Positions 10,201 to 17,671 of a stretch of 41,827 nt of DNA are shown piece after piece (the first letter of the stretch is position 1; each line of letters begins with the position of its first letter). The stretch is from NCBI GenBank assembly GCA_913031625.1, contig CAJWGB010000018.1, positions 1 to 41,827 on the forward strand. Reading direction: 5' to 3'. The notes beneath the pieces are model-generated. The model did not search any database. It was given only the letters and a program-made list of their open reading frames with translations, and was not told the DNA's origin. The translations under genes and the position numbers were made by a program. The stretch comes from an uncultured Planctomycetaceae bacterium. Lineage in GTDB: Bacteria; Planctomycetota; Planctomycetia; Planctomycetales; Planctomycetaceae.

Positions 10201-11394
10201 CAGAAAGTCACGGAGCTGATTCGCTCACTTCCGCGTGAGCAGAGAAGGCAGTTTATCCCGGCCCCGGATACTGCCAGACAGGTCGCACCACAATTGAAAC
10301 ACGGCGAGGGAAGCCTTAACTCGCAACTGGCTGAACTGCTGTCCCGAATCAGTGGCAACCCGGTTCAACCGGAAGATTTTCAACTTGATGAATTGCCCGA
10401 CTTTCTGCGATTCAATGTTCGAGTCGTTGATCAGAACGGCAAGACACTCGAAGAGGGACGCAACCTTGATGAAGTCCGCCACCGGGTTGCCAGGAGTTCG
10501 ACTGCGTCGGTCCCCGTCGATCCACAGGAAAAGCAATGGCGGCGAAGTAAGATCACTAAGTGGGACTTTGATGAGATCCCCGTTCAGATCACCCTCACTC
10601 GAGCGGGCATGAACCTGCCGGCGTTTCCCGCACTCAAAGACGACGGGCTCACAGTCAGTCTGACATTGTGTCAAACCCTCGAAGAAGCGCAGGCCACACT
10701 CCGAAAGGGGCTGCGAAAACTGTTCCTGCTTGAGGACCTGCAGCGAGTTCAAAGACAGATTGACAACCTTCCAGGACTAACGAATCTGAGTCAGCAGGCA
10801 GCTGCCATCAAAATGGACCTTTCCTCGCAACTCAAACTGCTGCTCATTGAGCGAGCCTACCTGTCTCCCTCAGATCTGCCAAGAACCCAACATCAATGGA
10901 CCCAGTGGCAATCGGACGGACGCGGACGAGTTGCAGTCGTCGTTCAGGAAATACTGCAGCTTGTTCCGGCCATCTTTAAACAGTACCGGGAAACGAAACG
11001 CCATCTGCTGGATACTCGCGGTCCAGGCTGGGATCTTCTCCTCGGAGATATGCACAGGCAACTGGACGCACTCATTAATCCATGGTTCCTGTCAACGACT
11101 CCGTGGCCCTGGCTGATTCAGATACCCCGTTACCTGACCTGTATCCGTATCCGACTGGATCGACTGAACTCAGGAGGCCTGCAGAAGGAAATTGACCTGT
11201 TTCGTGACTTCATGCCCTATCAGACACGGTATCAAGAGCGGATGAAGCACAAAGGAAACCGTGTGACTCCAATGCTGGATCACTATCGCTGGATGCTGGA
11301 AGAGTTTCGAGTCAGCCTGTTTGCTCAGAAGCTGGGAACGGCGATCAAAATCTCCGGTGTAAAGCTCAATGAACAATGGGCTCAAACTGGTTGA
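7294..11394 (+). CDS. hrpA: ATP-dependent DEAH-box RNA helicase HrpA
   Basis: Large DEAH/RHA-type RNA helicase; in E. coli HrpA acts in mRNA processing and in rescue of stalled or collided ribosomes, in the cytoplasm. 1366 residues, near the roughly 1300 of E. coli HrpA. Visible motifs: Walker A GETGSGKST at 96-104; TQPRR (motif Ia); DEAH at 193-196; SATID (motif III); later TNVAESSLTVPGI; and the motif VI segment QRAGRCGRVGPG. A helicase-associated/OB region follows, then the long C-terminal DUF3418 region typical of HrpA. The start is GTG at 7294, with weak Shine-Dalgarno pairing; an in-frame ATG at 7336 is an alternative. Single-gene unit; no strong terminator follows, only the repeats at 11448-11515. 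Confidence 0.93.
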   Translation: MSEFSDIEKQIGSAMRADQFRLRRFLRSIRNARRSGKPFDRNLEKLKKQLLQSCNRYELRRAAAPRVTYPADLPVVERRDEIAAAIRDHQVIVVCGETGSGKSTQLPKIALELGRGIGGVIGHTQPRRIAARSVAVRIAEELGCETGQQVGYRVRFNDSSGPNTLIRLMTDGIMLAETQTDRFLDQYDTIIVDEAHERSLNIDFLLGYLKRLLPRRRDLRVIITSATIDAERFAEHFGTTSEPAPILTVEGRTYPVEVRYQPPGALRDDDAAPRSRRDEERDTQDAIATAVKQLADTDNGHILVFLPTERDIRETAKRLGGIRFPGDSASKPTEIVPLFGRLSMSDQAKVFRAYDHRRIVLATNVAESSLTVPGIRAVVDTGTARISRYSARSRMQRLPIEPISQASARQRAGRCGRVGPGICIRLYDEDDYEGREAFTPPEIQRTNLASVILRTINLKLGRLDEFPFIDRPRPTTVREGYRTLEELQAIERTVNAPEAELVYRLTEIGRQMAMLPVEPRISRMILAAIDEQAVPEVLIIASALELQDPRERPVEHQQAADEAHAEFQHDDSDFLTLLNLWDAWHEQKKKLSSSQLRKWCRSRFLSWMRMREWVDIHRQLKDLLSDSGDRTLRKAATLHPVKDRRNDVAAIHRSILAGLLTNVGYRSAEREYTGAGNSRLALWPGSTLARKGPKWFVAAELVETSQRFARVLGRVQPEWIERVGEHLLSHEHSEPHWDAKSGNIMCFRRSTLFGLPIVPRRRVTFAPVNPEKARELLIQFGLVELGLFYGHLESESVSDFEDEEKLLEGARSRLTPGQKKTGTKKRRGWERDFPFLLHNVGILEEVKQLQARTRRHDLMPSEDVLFDFFDRQIPADICDRQKLKKWFQRTVRSNPGVLRFELSQFTDPDQLEEGSEYPSHLECQGMSLPLSYQLDPGRDADGVTVSVPVEGLGLLNSQQLTWLVPGLVEQKVTELIRSLPREQRRQFIPAPDTARQVAPQLKHGEGSLNSQLAELLSRISGNPVQPEDFQLDELPDFLRFNVRVVDQNGKTLEEGRNLDEVRHRVARSSTASVPVDPQEKQWRRSKITKWDFDEIPVQITLTRAGMNLPAFPALKDDGLTVSLTLCQTLEEAQATLRKGLRKLFLLEDLQRVQRQIDNLPGLTNLSQQAAAIKMDLSSQLKLLLIERAYLSPSDLPRTQHQWTQWQSDGRGRVAVVVQEILQLVPAIFKQYRETKRHLLDTRGPGWDLLLGDMHRQLDALINPWFLSTTPWPWLIQIPRYLTCIRIRLDRLNSGGLQKEIDLFRDFMPYQTRYQERMKHKGNRVTPMLDHYRWMLEEFRVSLFAQKLGTAIKISGVKLNEQWAQTG

Positions 11395-11447
11395 ACGGGC
11401 GGCTTCATTGTCGAGTGACGCCGATTTACACAAACACATGAGTCGTT

Positions 11448-11464
11448 GGTGGGCAGTGCCCACC
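11448..11464. repeat. Short perfect palindrome, possible REP-like element or weak terminator
   Basis: GGTGGGCAGTGCCCACC: a 7-bp stem with a 3-base centre, 54 bases after hrpA. There is no T-run, so a classical terminator is unlikely. From memory, GTGGGCA-TGCCCAC palindromes recur between genes in several bacterial groups; this cannot be verified here. Confidence 0.5.
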
Positions 11465-11484
11465 TGCTTGCCTCAATCAGAATC

Positions 11485-11515
11485 ACCACAGAGGACACAG
11501 AGGTTCACTGAGAGG
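11485..11515. repeat. CACAGAGGACACAGAGG dispersed-repeat-like sequence
   Basis: ACCACAGAGGACACAGAGG followed by TTCACTGAGAGG: three imperfect copies of a CACAGAGG-like unit in a row, between the convergent hrpA and mogA. From memory, nearly identical ACCACAGAGGACACAGAGG strings occur between genes in many unrelated bacteria including planctomycetes; function unknown. Confidence 0.5.
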
Positions 11516-11532
11516 GATTGATGACAGATCAG

Positions 11533-12090
11533 TCATTCGCTGGCCGGAGGGCGACGCGCCGACTTCGGACGAAAGGCTTTGAGACGATCCTCGTTCGTCG
11601 TCATGTACGGACCACCAATCAAATCGACGCAATACGGAATCGCGGGGAACACTGCGTCCAGACATTCCGCGATCGCTTTGGGCTGGCCGGGAAGATTAAC
11701 GACGAGGGCACCGCCGCGAATCCCGGCAGTCTGTCGCGACAGAATTGCTGTGGGCACATACTTCAGCGACTCCTGACGCATCAGTTCACCAAACCCCGGC
11801 ATCATTTTTTGACACACTGCTTCCGTCGCTTCGGGAGTCACGTCACGCAGGGCAGGACCCGTTCCGCCAGTCGTAACAATCAGACAGCAGCCTTCGTCAT
11901 CAGCAAGGCGGATAATGGCGGCTTCAATGTCCGCCTGTTCATCGCTCACGATGACGGGGTGATCCGTCCACGCCGACCTGAGTACCTCTCCAAGATACTC
12001 TCGAATGGCGGGTCCGCCACGGTCTTCATATTCTCCTCGGCTGGCGCGATCCGACACGGTTACGACGCCAATTTTCGCGACCTCTGACAT
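11533..12090 (-). CDS. mogA: Molybdopterin adenylyltransferase (MogA/MoaB family)
   Basis: Cytoplasmic enzyme of molybdenum cofactor synthesis. MogA adenylylates molybdopterin using ATP before molybdate insertion; MoaB relatives share the fold. 185 residues, slightly longer than typical MoaB. It begins VAKIGVVTVSDRASRGEYED, a family hallmark, and carries TTGGTGPALRDVTPEAT, the molybdopterin-binding loop with the conserved Asp, followed by the LPGQPKAI segment. A basic tail (KSARRPPASE) ends the protein. The start at 12090 is chosen because family homology begins there and GAGAGGG precedes it; the frame is open further upstream but unrelated. Other cofactor genes are not in the window. It lies 200 bases after rsmB on the same strand and could be co-transcribed. 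Confidence 0.88.
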   Translation of the reverse strand: MSEVAKIGVVTVSDRASRGEYEDRGGPAIREYLGEVLRSAWTDHPVIVSDEQADIEAAIIRLADDEGCCLIVTTGGTGPALRDVTPEATEAVCQKMMPGFGELMRQESLKYVPTAILSRQTAGIRGGALVVNLPGQPKAIAECLDAVFPAIPYCVDLIGGPYMTTNEDRLKAFRPKSARRPPASE

Positions 12091-12291
12091 GGCCCTCTCG
12101 TCTTCATTCTGCACACGAAAATTCAAACCGCTGATTTTAGTCAACGACCCATTCAGTAGAAGTGTCATTCTGTGGCCTTGTTTCCTGAGCTCCGTTCTGC
12201 TGGTCAGAAAAAGGACACTGCACGGACGCAGTTGAACAGTGCAGGTTCGGTGACTCACGGACTCTCGAGACCGAAAGCGCGACGAGTGCTG

Positions 12292-13719
12292 TTATTCATT
12301 CCATTCCAGCAGAGCTCGAAAGGCTCCGTCGGAATGCTCATTGGGCAGTTGCAGACACTGATTTTTTAACGTGAGACCAAAGACGTGATCCACGGCCGCA
12401 GCGACGAGGTCCGTTGTTTCCTCCGGCTCGATACTGCACGTGGAATAAACAATTCGACCGCCGGGCCGTACATGGTCCACGGACCTCAATAGCAACTCCA
12501 TCTGCAGCTCAGTCAACTCACGCAAATCATTCTCACTGAATCGCCAGCGAGCTTCGGGCCTTCGGGCAAGCACTCCGGAGTTGGAGCACGGGACGTCCAG
12601 CAGCACAGCGTCATAGGGAAGCTCAGGAACTCCATTCCCGTCGCGTTCGATCAAACACGGCTTTACGGAACTCAGTTGAAGTCGTTCCACGTTTTCCTGA
12701 ACGCGTTTTAGTCGCCAGTCAGTCACATCGCAGGCGATCACAGTCCCTTCGTCCCCCATCAATTCCGCAAGATGGGTGGCCTTTCCTCCTGGAGCAGCGC
12801 AGAGATCCAGAATCACCTCTCCGGGCTGCGGGTCGAGCATCAGTCCCACCTGACAGGCCGAAGGATCCTGGACAACCCAAAGTCCCTCCTGAAATCCAGG
12901 CAGCAAATCCACACTACCGGACACGTCCAGCAACAGGCTTTCACTAACAGGTCCTGAAATGACACAAGCTCCCGCGGATTCCAACCGAGTTTGAACTTCA
13001 CTCACGGTCGTGCGTCTCAAATTGACGCGAATCCCGGTCAGTGCCGGAGGAGCAAGTGTCTGAAGACACAATGGAATCAGTTCCTCATCCGAATACCGGC
13101 CGCACCAGCGTCGTGCCAGAGAACGCGGCAGTGAATAAGCGCGCCCCATGTAGTCGACCCGATCTTCCCTGGGATCCGGCAGAACGGCCGCCGAAAGAGT
13201 AATGCCTCCTCCGTCAGTCGGTAACAGATACCGCGGATCGGCAGACTGTTCTGTTTGCAGAAGACGCTGCACGTTACGGAGAATTCCGTTGGCAAACCCT
13301 GACCAGCGCCCACAGCCTGTCCTCTTTGCCAGTGTGACAATCGAGTCAACCGCAGCGTGCTCCGGAGTCTTTGAATACAGAACCTGCCACGTTCCGAGCT
13401 GCAGCAATCGCCAGAGGTCCGGTTCAACATTGCCTCGCGGTCGCGTCACCTGTGACTCGAGGACAGTGTCGATGGTTCGCCGACGTCGAATCACGCCAGA
13501 TGCCATATCGACAGCCTGACCGCGCTGAGCTCGCGTAAACCTGCCTGGCACATCTGCATCGTTGATTACATCACGGATAAACGTGCCATTTTCATCGAAC
13601 TGCTGAACAGCAAACCATGCGAGCGAGCGGCCGCATTCAAGATGGTTGCTCAGATCCAGTGAGGCGGTTTCAGCTTGTTTCCTGGATGGACGACGTTTAC
13701 CTCGGCGAGACTGATTCAT
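12292..13719 (-). CDS. rsmB: 16S rRNA (cytosine967-C5)-methyltransferase RsmB
   Basis: S-adenosylmethionine-dependent RNA methyltransferase that makes m5C at position 967 of 16S rRNA. 475 residues. Residues about 25-170 form the NusB-like RNA-binding domain ([33 protein letters not shown]). The catalytic domain shows the cofactor site [18 protein letters not shown], motif [19 protein letters not shown] with its Cys, and motif [12 protein letters not shown] with the nucleophilic Cys, the full set for an active RsmB. The N-terminal 20 residues are basic and probably disordered. The start codon overlaps the aroA stop by four bases (ATGA arrangement), indicating coupled translation. Confidence 0.93.
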   Translation of the reverse strand: MNQSRRGKRRPSRKQAETASLDLSNHLECGRSLAWFAVQQFDENGTFIRDVINDADVPGRFTRAQRGQAVDMASGVIRRRRTIDTVLESQVTRPRGNVEPDLWRLLQLGTWQVLYSKTPEHAAVDSIVTLAKRTGCGRWSGFANGILRNVQRLLQTEQSADPRYLLPTDGGGITLSAAVLPDPREDRVDYMGRAYSLPRSLARRWCGRYSDEELIPLCLQTLAPPALTGIRVNLRRTTVSEVQTRLESAGACVISGPVSESLLLDVSGSVDLLPGFQEGLWVVQDPSACQVGLMLDPQPGEVILDLCAAPGGKATHLAELMGDEGTVIACDVTDWRLKRVQENVERLQLSSVKPCLIERDGNGVPELPYDAVLLDVPCSNSGVLARRPEARWRFSENDLRELTELQMELLLRSVDHVRPGGRIVYSTCSIEPEETTDLVAAAVDHVFGLTLKNQCLQLPNEHSDGAFRALLEWNE

Positions 13720-15002
13720 GAGAGCTCACCGCGACAGAGGGCTGCAAGATCCTCAAAGAAGCGAGGGTACGTTTTGCCCGTGCATCCCGGATCGAGAATT
13801 CGGATGCCTTCAGCCCTTAACCCCAGTAATGCAAAACTCATGGCCATGCGATGATCGTCATATGTTTCAATGTCAGCTGGCTGAGGTTCACCAGGGTAGA
13901 CCCTTAATCCGTCATCCGTTTCTTCGGCCCTGATCCCGGCTCGCTGAAGTTCAGTTACAACTGCCGCTACACGATCAGTCTCTTTGTGCCTCATATGACC
14001 AACATTACGGATCGTTGTCGGACCTTCAGCAAACACGGCGACTGTTGCGAGAGTCTGAGCCGTATCGCTGATCGCATTCATGTCGATATCTACCCCGCGC
14101 AGCTCGGCTCCCGTGACGGTGATGCGATCGTCCCCCCACTCGACATGACATCCCATCTGCTCAAGAGCAGAAACAAAGTGAACGTCACCCTGAAGAGCAT
14201 TCTGGTGCAGACCGGTCACTGTGATCGAGCCACCGGTGACTGCGGCCACTCCAAACAGATAACTGGCGGCAGATGCATCCGGCTCAACGTCATATTCACG
14301 GCCCTGATACTTCTGAGACGCAACATCAAACCGACTCAGATCATCCGGCCATGTAACATCAGCTCCAAATGACTCCATCATCGTCAGCGTCATTGTGACA
14401 TAGGGTTTGGAGACGAGTTCGCCATCCACAACCAGTGACACCGGATTTTGAGCATACGGTGAAGACATCAATAAGCCACTCAGATATTGACTTGAGATGC
14501 TCCCTGCGATTGACGCCTGCCCACCTGGCAAACGAATTCCATTCACTTCAACGGGCGGACATCCGCTTTCAGACGCGGTAACGCGTCCGCCCAGAGCGTT
14601 GAGTGCGTCGACCAGATCACTAATGGGACGCTCCCGCATTCTGGGAATCCCGTCAAGGGTGTAGTGCCCGACGCCAAGAGCACACATCGCAGTCAGAAAG
14701 CGGATACTTGTTCCACTGTTCTCGACAAATAACTCGGCGCGGTCAGCCTGGATATGTCCACCACACCCCATGATTCGACACGTGCAGGTGTCAGCATCAT
14801 GGCTGACGTCAATCCCCAGCCGGCGAAGGCTGGTGATCATGACTCTGGTGTCCTGGCTGTCAAGCACACCTGTGAGAACCGATTCACCCTCCGCCAGCGC
14901 TGCAATAATCAACGCGCGGTTCGTGATGCTTTTGGAACCGGGGGGACGAATCGTTCCGGACACCGGTCCGGTAACGGGATCTAATTCCTGACTGGACGAC
15001 AT
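13716..15002 (-). CDS. aroA: 3-phosphoshikimate 1-carboxyvinyltransferase (EPSP synthase)
   Basis: Sixth step of the shikimate pathway: transfers the enolpyruvyl group of PEP to shikimate-3-phosphate, cytoplasmic. 428 residues, the usual length. Seen: [10 protein letters not shown] near the N-terminus (substrate- and PEP-binding Lys), [15 protein letters not shown], the segment [17 protein letters not shown], a conserved [10 protein letters not shown] and [13 protein letters not shown]. The ATG at 15002 is preferred over the in-frame TTG at 15062 because EPSP synthase homology begins just after it, although no clear Shine-Dalgarno is present at either. The stop overlaps rsmB, so aroA-rsmB form an operon. 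I make no claim about glyphosate sensitivity. Confidence 0.94.
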   Translation of the reverse strand: MSSSQELDPVTGPVSGTIRPPGSKSITNRALIIAALAEGESVLTGVLDSQDTRVMITSLRRLGIDVSHDADTCTCRIMGCGGHIQADRAELFVENSGTSIRFLTAMCALGVGHYTLDGIPRMRERPISDLVDALNALGGRVTASESGCPPVEVNGIRLPGGQASIAGSISSQYLSGLLMSSPYAQNPVSLVVDGELVSKPYVTMTLTMMESFGADVTWPDDLSRFDVASQKYQGREYDVEPDASAASYLFGVAAVTGGSITVTGLHQNALQGDVHFVSALEQMGCHVEWGDDRITVTGAELRGVDIDMNAISDTAQTLATVAVFAEGPTTIRNVGHMRHKETDRVAAVVTELQRAGIRAEETDDGLRVYPGEPQPADIETYDDHRMAMSFALLGLRAEGIRILDPGCTGKTYPRFFEDLAALCRGELS

Positions 15003-15315
15003 GAATTGGAAAACGGGCTGTGGGTCGCATGAAACGGGGCAGGACTGTGGAAAGCGCGACAATACCCATGGTTTTAGCCAGACACCAGCCTATCCCCGCA
15101 TTTGCCCCGATGTCCCTCCGGGACCCGTCGATTGACCGGCAACGGTCAGAACAGGGCCGGAAAATATCTCACAGAACCTCCATATTACCGGTTGCCCGTA
15201 AATTGCACACTTATCCCTGTCTGGTAACAATTCGAGATGGTCAGCCGCTGTCTGGCGACCAGAGATTGAAGCAAACACGGCTGACAACGTCGACAGGTCA
15301 GCAAAGGAGAAGGTC
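15003..15315. other. Divergent promoter region, aroA and Ser/Gly-repeat gene
   Basis: About 310 bases between two divergent starts. A TTGCCC / TTGCAC-rich stretch near 15190-15210 is compatible with a -35 element for the plus-strand gene, but I cannot fix a promoter. AAAGGAGA at 15303-15310 is a strong ribosome site for the gene at 15316. No RNA gene seen. Confidence 0.4.
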
Positions 15316-16128
15316 ATGAAACGCGTAGGGGGATCAGTTGTCCTCGCCGCGATCCTGTGCCTCAGCGCAGGTCAGGCACACGCAGGCGGACTGGGACTGT
15401 TTTCAAGAGGTTCATACGGCTCTGTCGGATCCGCTGTATCACACGGATCCAGTGGTGGAGTAACGTACGCCAGCACTGGCTCTCATGGGAGCTCGGGCGG
15501 CTCTTCCGGAGGCGTGGCACTGCGACGCATGGAGCGTCGTCTCAAGTCAGCGTCGAGCGGTTCCAGCGGCGGCTCATCCGGCGGACATCATGCAGTTCTG
15601 GAAGCAGCCAGCAGCGGTGGCCTGGGTTCATCCGGAGGATCGTCTGGTGGTTCATCCGGGGGCCTGACTGCTAAAGATCTGCGTCAGATTCAGCGTGCAA
15701 ACCGCCGATCACGCGGCAGCAGCGGTGGATCATCCGGCGGCAGCAGTGGTGGATCATCCGGCGGGTCAAGTGGTGGTTCATCAGGCGGATCCTCTGGTGG
15801 CGCTGTCGCTCCTGCGACTACTTACCGTTCACCATTCGCTCCTCAGCCTGTGCAGCCTGCACCAGTTGTTGTTCAGAGCGCATGGGTCGTTGTCGAGATG
15901 CCAGCAGATGGCGTTCTTTACCTCGCCGGCAAGAAGATGCCAGGTACGGGAACTGTCAGAAAGTTCAAAGTGCCAATGCCTGTTCACAGTGCGCCATTGA
16001 CCGTCAAGGCAGAGCTGACTCGCGGTGGTCAGGTCTTCGCTGCCAGCAGTGTTGAAACGCTGGTTGTTGGTGAAACAGTGAGCGTCCGCGTTCAGGACGT
16101 TCCAGTGAGTGCTGTCGCAGTAAAATAA
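15316..16128 (+). CDS. Secreted Ser/Gly-repeat protein with C-terminal TIGR03000-like domain
   Basis: 270 residues. A clean signal peptide (residues 1-23, ending QAHA) precedes a low-complexity region to about residue 165, built of GSSG and SSGGSSGG units with a few short basic helices between (RRMERRLKSAS, KDLRQIQRANRRSR). After a Pro/Val linker, residues about 190-265 (VVVEMPADGVLYLAGKKM, then GTGTVRKFKVPMP and a valine-rich strand end) match the small beta domain TIGR03000, which is known only from planctomycetes. Function is unknown; a surface or envelope role is inferred from the signal peptide and repeats. The start is fixed by a strong Shine-Dalgarno, and a strong terminator follows, so it is a single-gene unit that is probably well expressed. 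Confidence 0.8.
   Translation: MKRVGGSVVLAAILCLSAGQAHAGGLGLFSRGSYGSVGSAVSHGSSGGVTYASTGSHGSSGGSSGGVALRRMERRLKSASSGSSGGSSGGHHAVLEAASSGGLGSSGGSSGGSSGGLTAKDLRQIQRANRRSRGSSGGSSGGSSGGSSGGSSGGSSGGSSGGAVAPATTYRSPFAPQPVQPAPVVVQSAWVVVEMPADGVLYLAGKKMPGTGTVRKFKVPMPVHSAPLTVKAELTRGGQVFAASSVETLVVGETVSVRVQDVPVSAVAVK
15715..15805 (+). repeat. In-frame SSGG tandem repeat
   Basis: Runs of the four-residue unit SSGG, seven or so in a row, encoded by varying codons (AGC AGT GGT GGA, TCA TCC GGC GGG and similar), so the protein repeat is retained while the DNA has diverged. Two shorter blocks of the same unit lie at about 15485-15590 and 15625-15665. Confidence 0.8.
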
Positions 16129-16152
16129 CTGTAGGCAACACCAGAAACGACA

Positions 16153-16185
16153 AGAGCCGTTCCTGTTCAGGAACGGCTCTTTTTA
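16153..16185 (+). terminator. Rho-independent terminator shared by convergent genes
   Basis: Perfect 13-bp stem AGAGCCGTTCCTG / CAGGAACGGCTCT with a 2-base centre, followed by TTTTTATG on the plus strand. It lies 25 bases after the Ser/Gly-repeat gene and 22 bases after the minus-strand BBP7 gene. The minus-strand side has no T-run, so its effect there is less certain. Confidence 0.88.
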
Positions 16186-16206
16186 TGTCTGATTCTGTAG
16201 CTCGGC

Positions 16207-17427
16207 TTAGTAACGGAATACGCAACCGATGCTCAAACCTCGCAGAGCGAATGACTCAAGGTCAACGATCTGATTAATGTTCGGTGTGAAGCCTCCCACA
16301 ATCCCTGTGGTGCTGTCATATGCAACATTGTCGTATGGGTGTGTGACTCGGTAGATCCACATGAAGTCGTAGCCGCCGAAGATTGAGAACTGCTCACTCA
16401 GGTGAATCTCACCCGTAAAGCTGACCTGAACGATCGGAGTAAACTCAACATCCCCCACGGTTGAGACAACCTGCGTTGCACCAAGTGGAGCAGCACGGTT
16501 GGTGGCGTTGTAATCGTTCAGAGTGAAGGCGACTCGCGGAGTTGCACTAAAGGTGAACCAGCGATGAGTGGCAGACAGACGGAACCCAACTTCAGGGCCA
16601 TACATGCTGTTCAAAGTCGAGCCACCCCATGTTGTGACCGTGTCCACCAGCAGTCCGCCACCATTGCTGACGCCGACATTGTCAAACTGTTCTTCCAGTT
16701 GAACAAAGCGGAAACCGCCGAGCCACTGCATGTGGATACCGGGGCCATCGACATATGGTTCAGAAAGCAGGGTCGCTTCAGCTCCCCAGATCTGACTTCG
16801 CAGTGTCGACTGAAAACTGCTGTCAAAGATAAGGTAGTTGGCGGCTGAGGCGTCGGCAGGGACACCATTGGTCAGCAGGGGAATGACAACGTTGGGACTG
16901 GCAGTCGTTCCAACAGTCTCCGCTCCGGCAGTTCGACCGGCCGCAATGTTGGTGAACTGCAGGAAGTCAGACTTTTGCTCGGTTCCGAAAAACTCCAGCT
17001 CCAGATCGGAACCTTCAAGGTCAATTCCCCACGTACCTCGAACACCAGGGGTGTTGTGTAGTGAGATATCCGCAAAGCTTGGGATAACTCCTTCGCCAGC
17101 TGTTGTGCCGGTCTGGTTGTCAAAGACAACAAGCGGCGTCGGAGCATTCAGAACAGGAGCACCGAGAGCTTCATTGGGAGGCCCTTCCAGATGCCAGTGA
17201 AGATAGTCAAACCGCATCCAGCTGCGTTGTGCAACGTTGGAGACGAACTGCTCAATCGGCTGTTCGGAATCCCAGATCGCACCACGCTGCCCCTGATAAT
17301 AATCGACAATCGGGGCCTGACAGTTCTGAGCCGACTGCATCTGAGGGAAGATTCCCTGGGCGGCGGTGACACCTGTTGCAATGACAAACAGGAAGCTGAT
17401 CGATCTGAACAGGTTCGGACGAAGCAT
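16207..17427 (-). CDS. BBP7-family outer-membrane beta-barrel protein
   Basis: 406 residues. A signal peptide (SFLFVIATGVTAAQG) is followed by a short linker and then the BBP7 hallmark WMRFDYLHWHLEGPP, an expanded planctomycete family of putative outer-membrane barrels. The rest alternates beta strands and polar loops rich in Gly, Asn and Thr, with paired strands such as GIDLEGSDLELEFFGTEQ and FRLSATHRWFTFSATPRV, and ends in LSIGCVFRY, a C-terminal aromatic typical of barrels inserted by the BAM machinery. Ligand and role are unknown. The ATG at 17427 has AAAGG nine bases upstream, and the leader contains a long hairpin at 17455-17504 that probably affects its expression or mRNA stability. 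Single-gene unit converging on the terminator at 16153. Confidence 0.82.
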   Translation of the reverse strand: MLRPNLFRSISFLFVIATGVTAAQGIFPQMQSAQNCQAPIVDYYQGQRGAIWDSEQPIEQFVSNVAQRSWMRFDYLHWHLEGPPNEALGAPVLNAPTPLVVFDNQTGTTAGEGVIPSFADISLHNTPGVRGTWGIDLEGSDLELEFFGTEQKSDFLQFTNIAAGRTAGAETVGTTASPNVVIPLLTNGVPADASAANYLIFDSSFQSTLRSQIWGAEATLLSEPYVDGPGIHMQWLGGFRFVQLEEQFDNVGVSNGGGLLVDTVTTWGGSTLNSMYGPEVGFRLSATHRWFTFSATPRVAFTLNDYNATNRAAPLGATQVVSTVGDVEFTPIVQVSFTGEIHLSEQFSIFGGYDFMWIYRVTHPYDNVAYDSTTGIVGGFTPNINQIVDLESFALRGLSIGCVFRY

Positions 17428-17454
17428 GCGAACCGGACCTTTGCAAATACAGCA

Positions 17455-17504
17455 GGGCGTTCACTTCAGGCGACAGTGTCGGCAGACCCCTGAACTGAAC
17501 GCCC
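17455..17504 (-). promoter_or_regulatory. Long hairpin in the leader of the BBP7 gene
   Basis: On the minus strand GGGCGTTCAGTTCAGG pairs with CCTGAAGTGAACGCCC: 15 of 16 pairs with one G/G mismatch and an 18-base loop. The loop itself holds the small palindrome CGACA-G-TGTCG. It ends 27 bases before the start codon with no T-run, so it is not a simple terminator. RNA thermometer, stability element, protein-binding leader or DNA operator are all possible. Confidence 0.6.
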
Positions 17505-17671
17505 GCCTGTGATCTGACAAACGGCGATGCGGCCGGAGCCACACCTACAGAAACAGTCTGCTTTCGTCGGTATCGGCGAGACGGGCTGTAATCTTTGGCA
17601 GAATTCTTCTGACAGTGACGAAAACGCCGATCATGTAAGCGAGGAAGTCTGGGCAGGACCTTCCGACACAG

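Noticed and set aside
15002-15062. Extended aroA start at 15062.
   Set aside because: It is a TTG without a ribosome site, and the EPSP synthase pattern begins shortly after the ATG at 15002.
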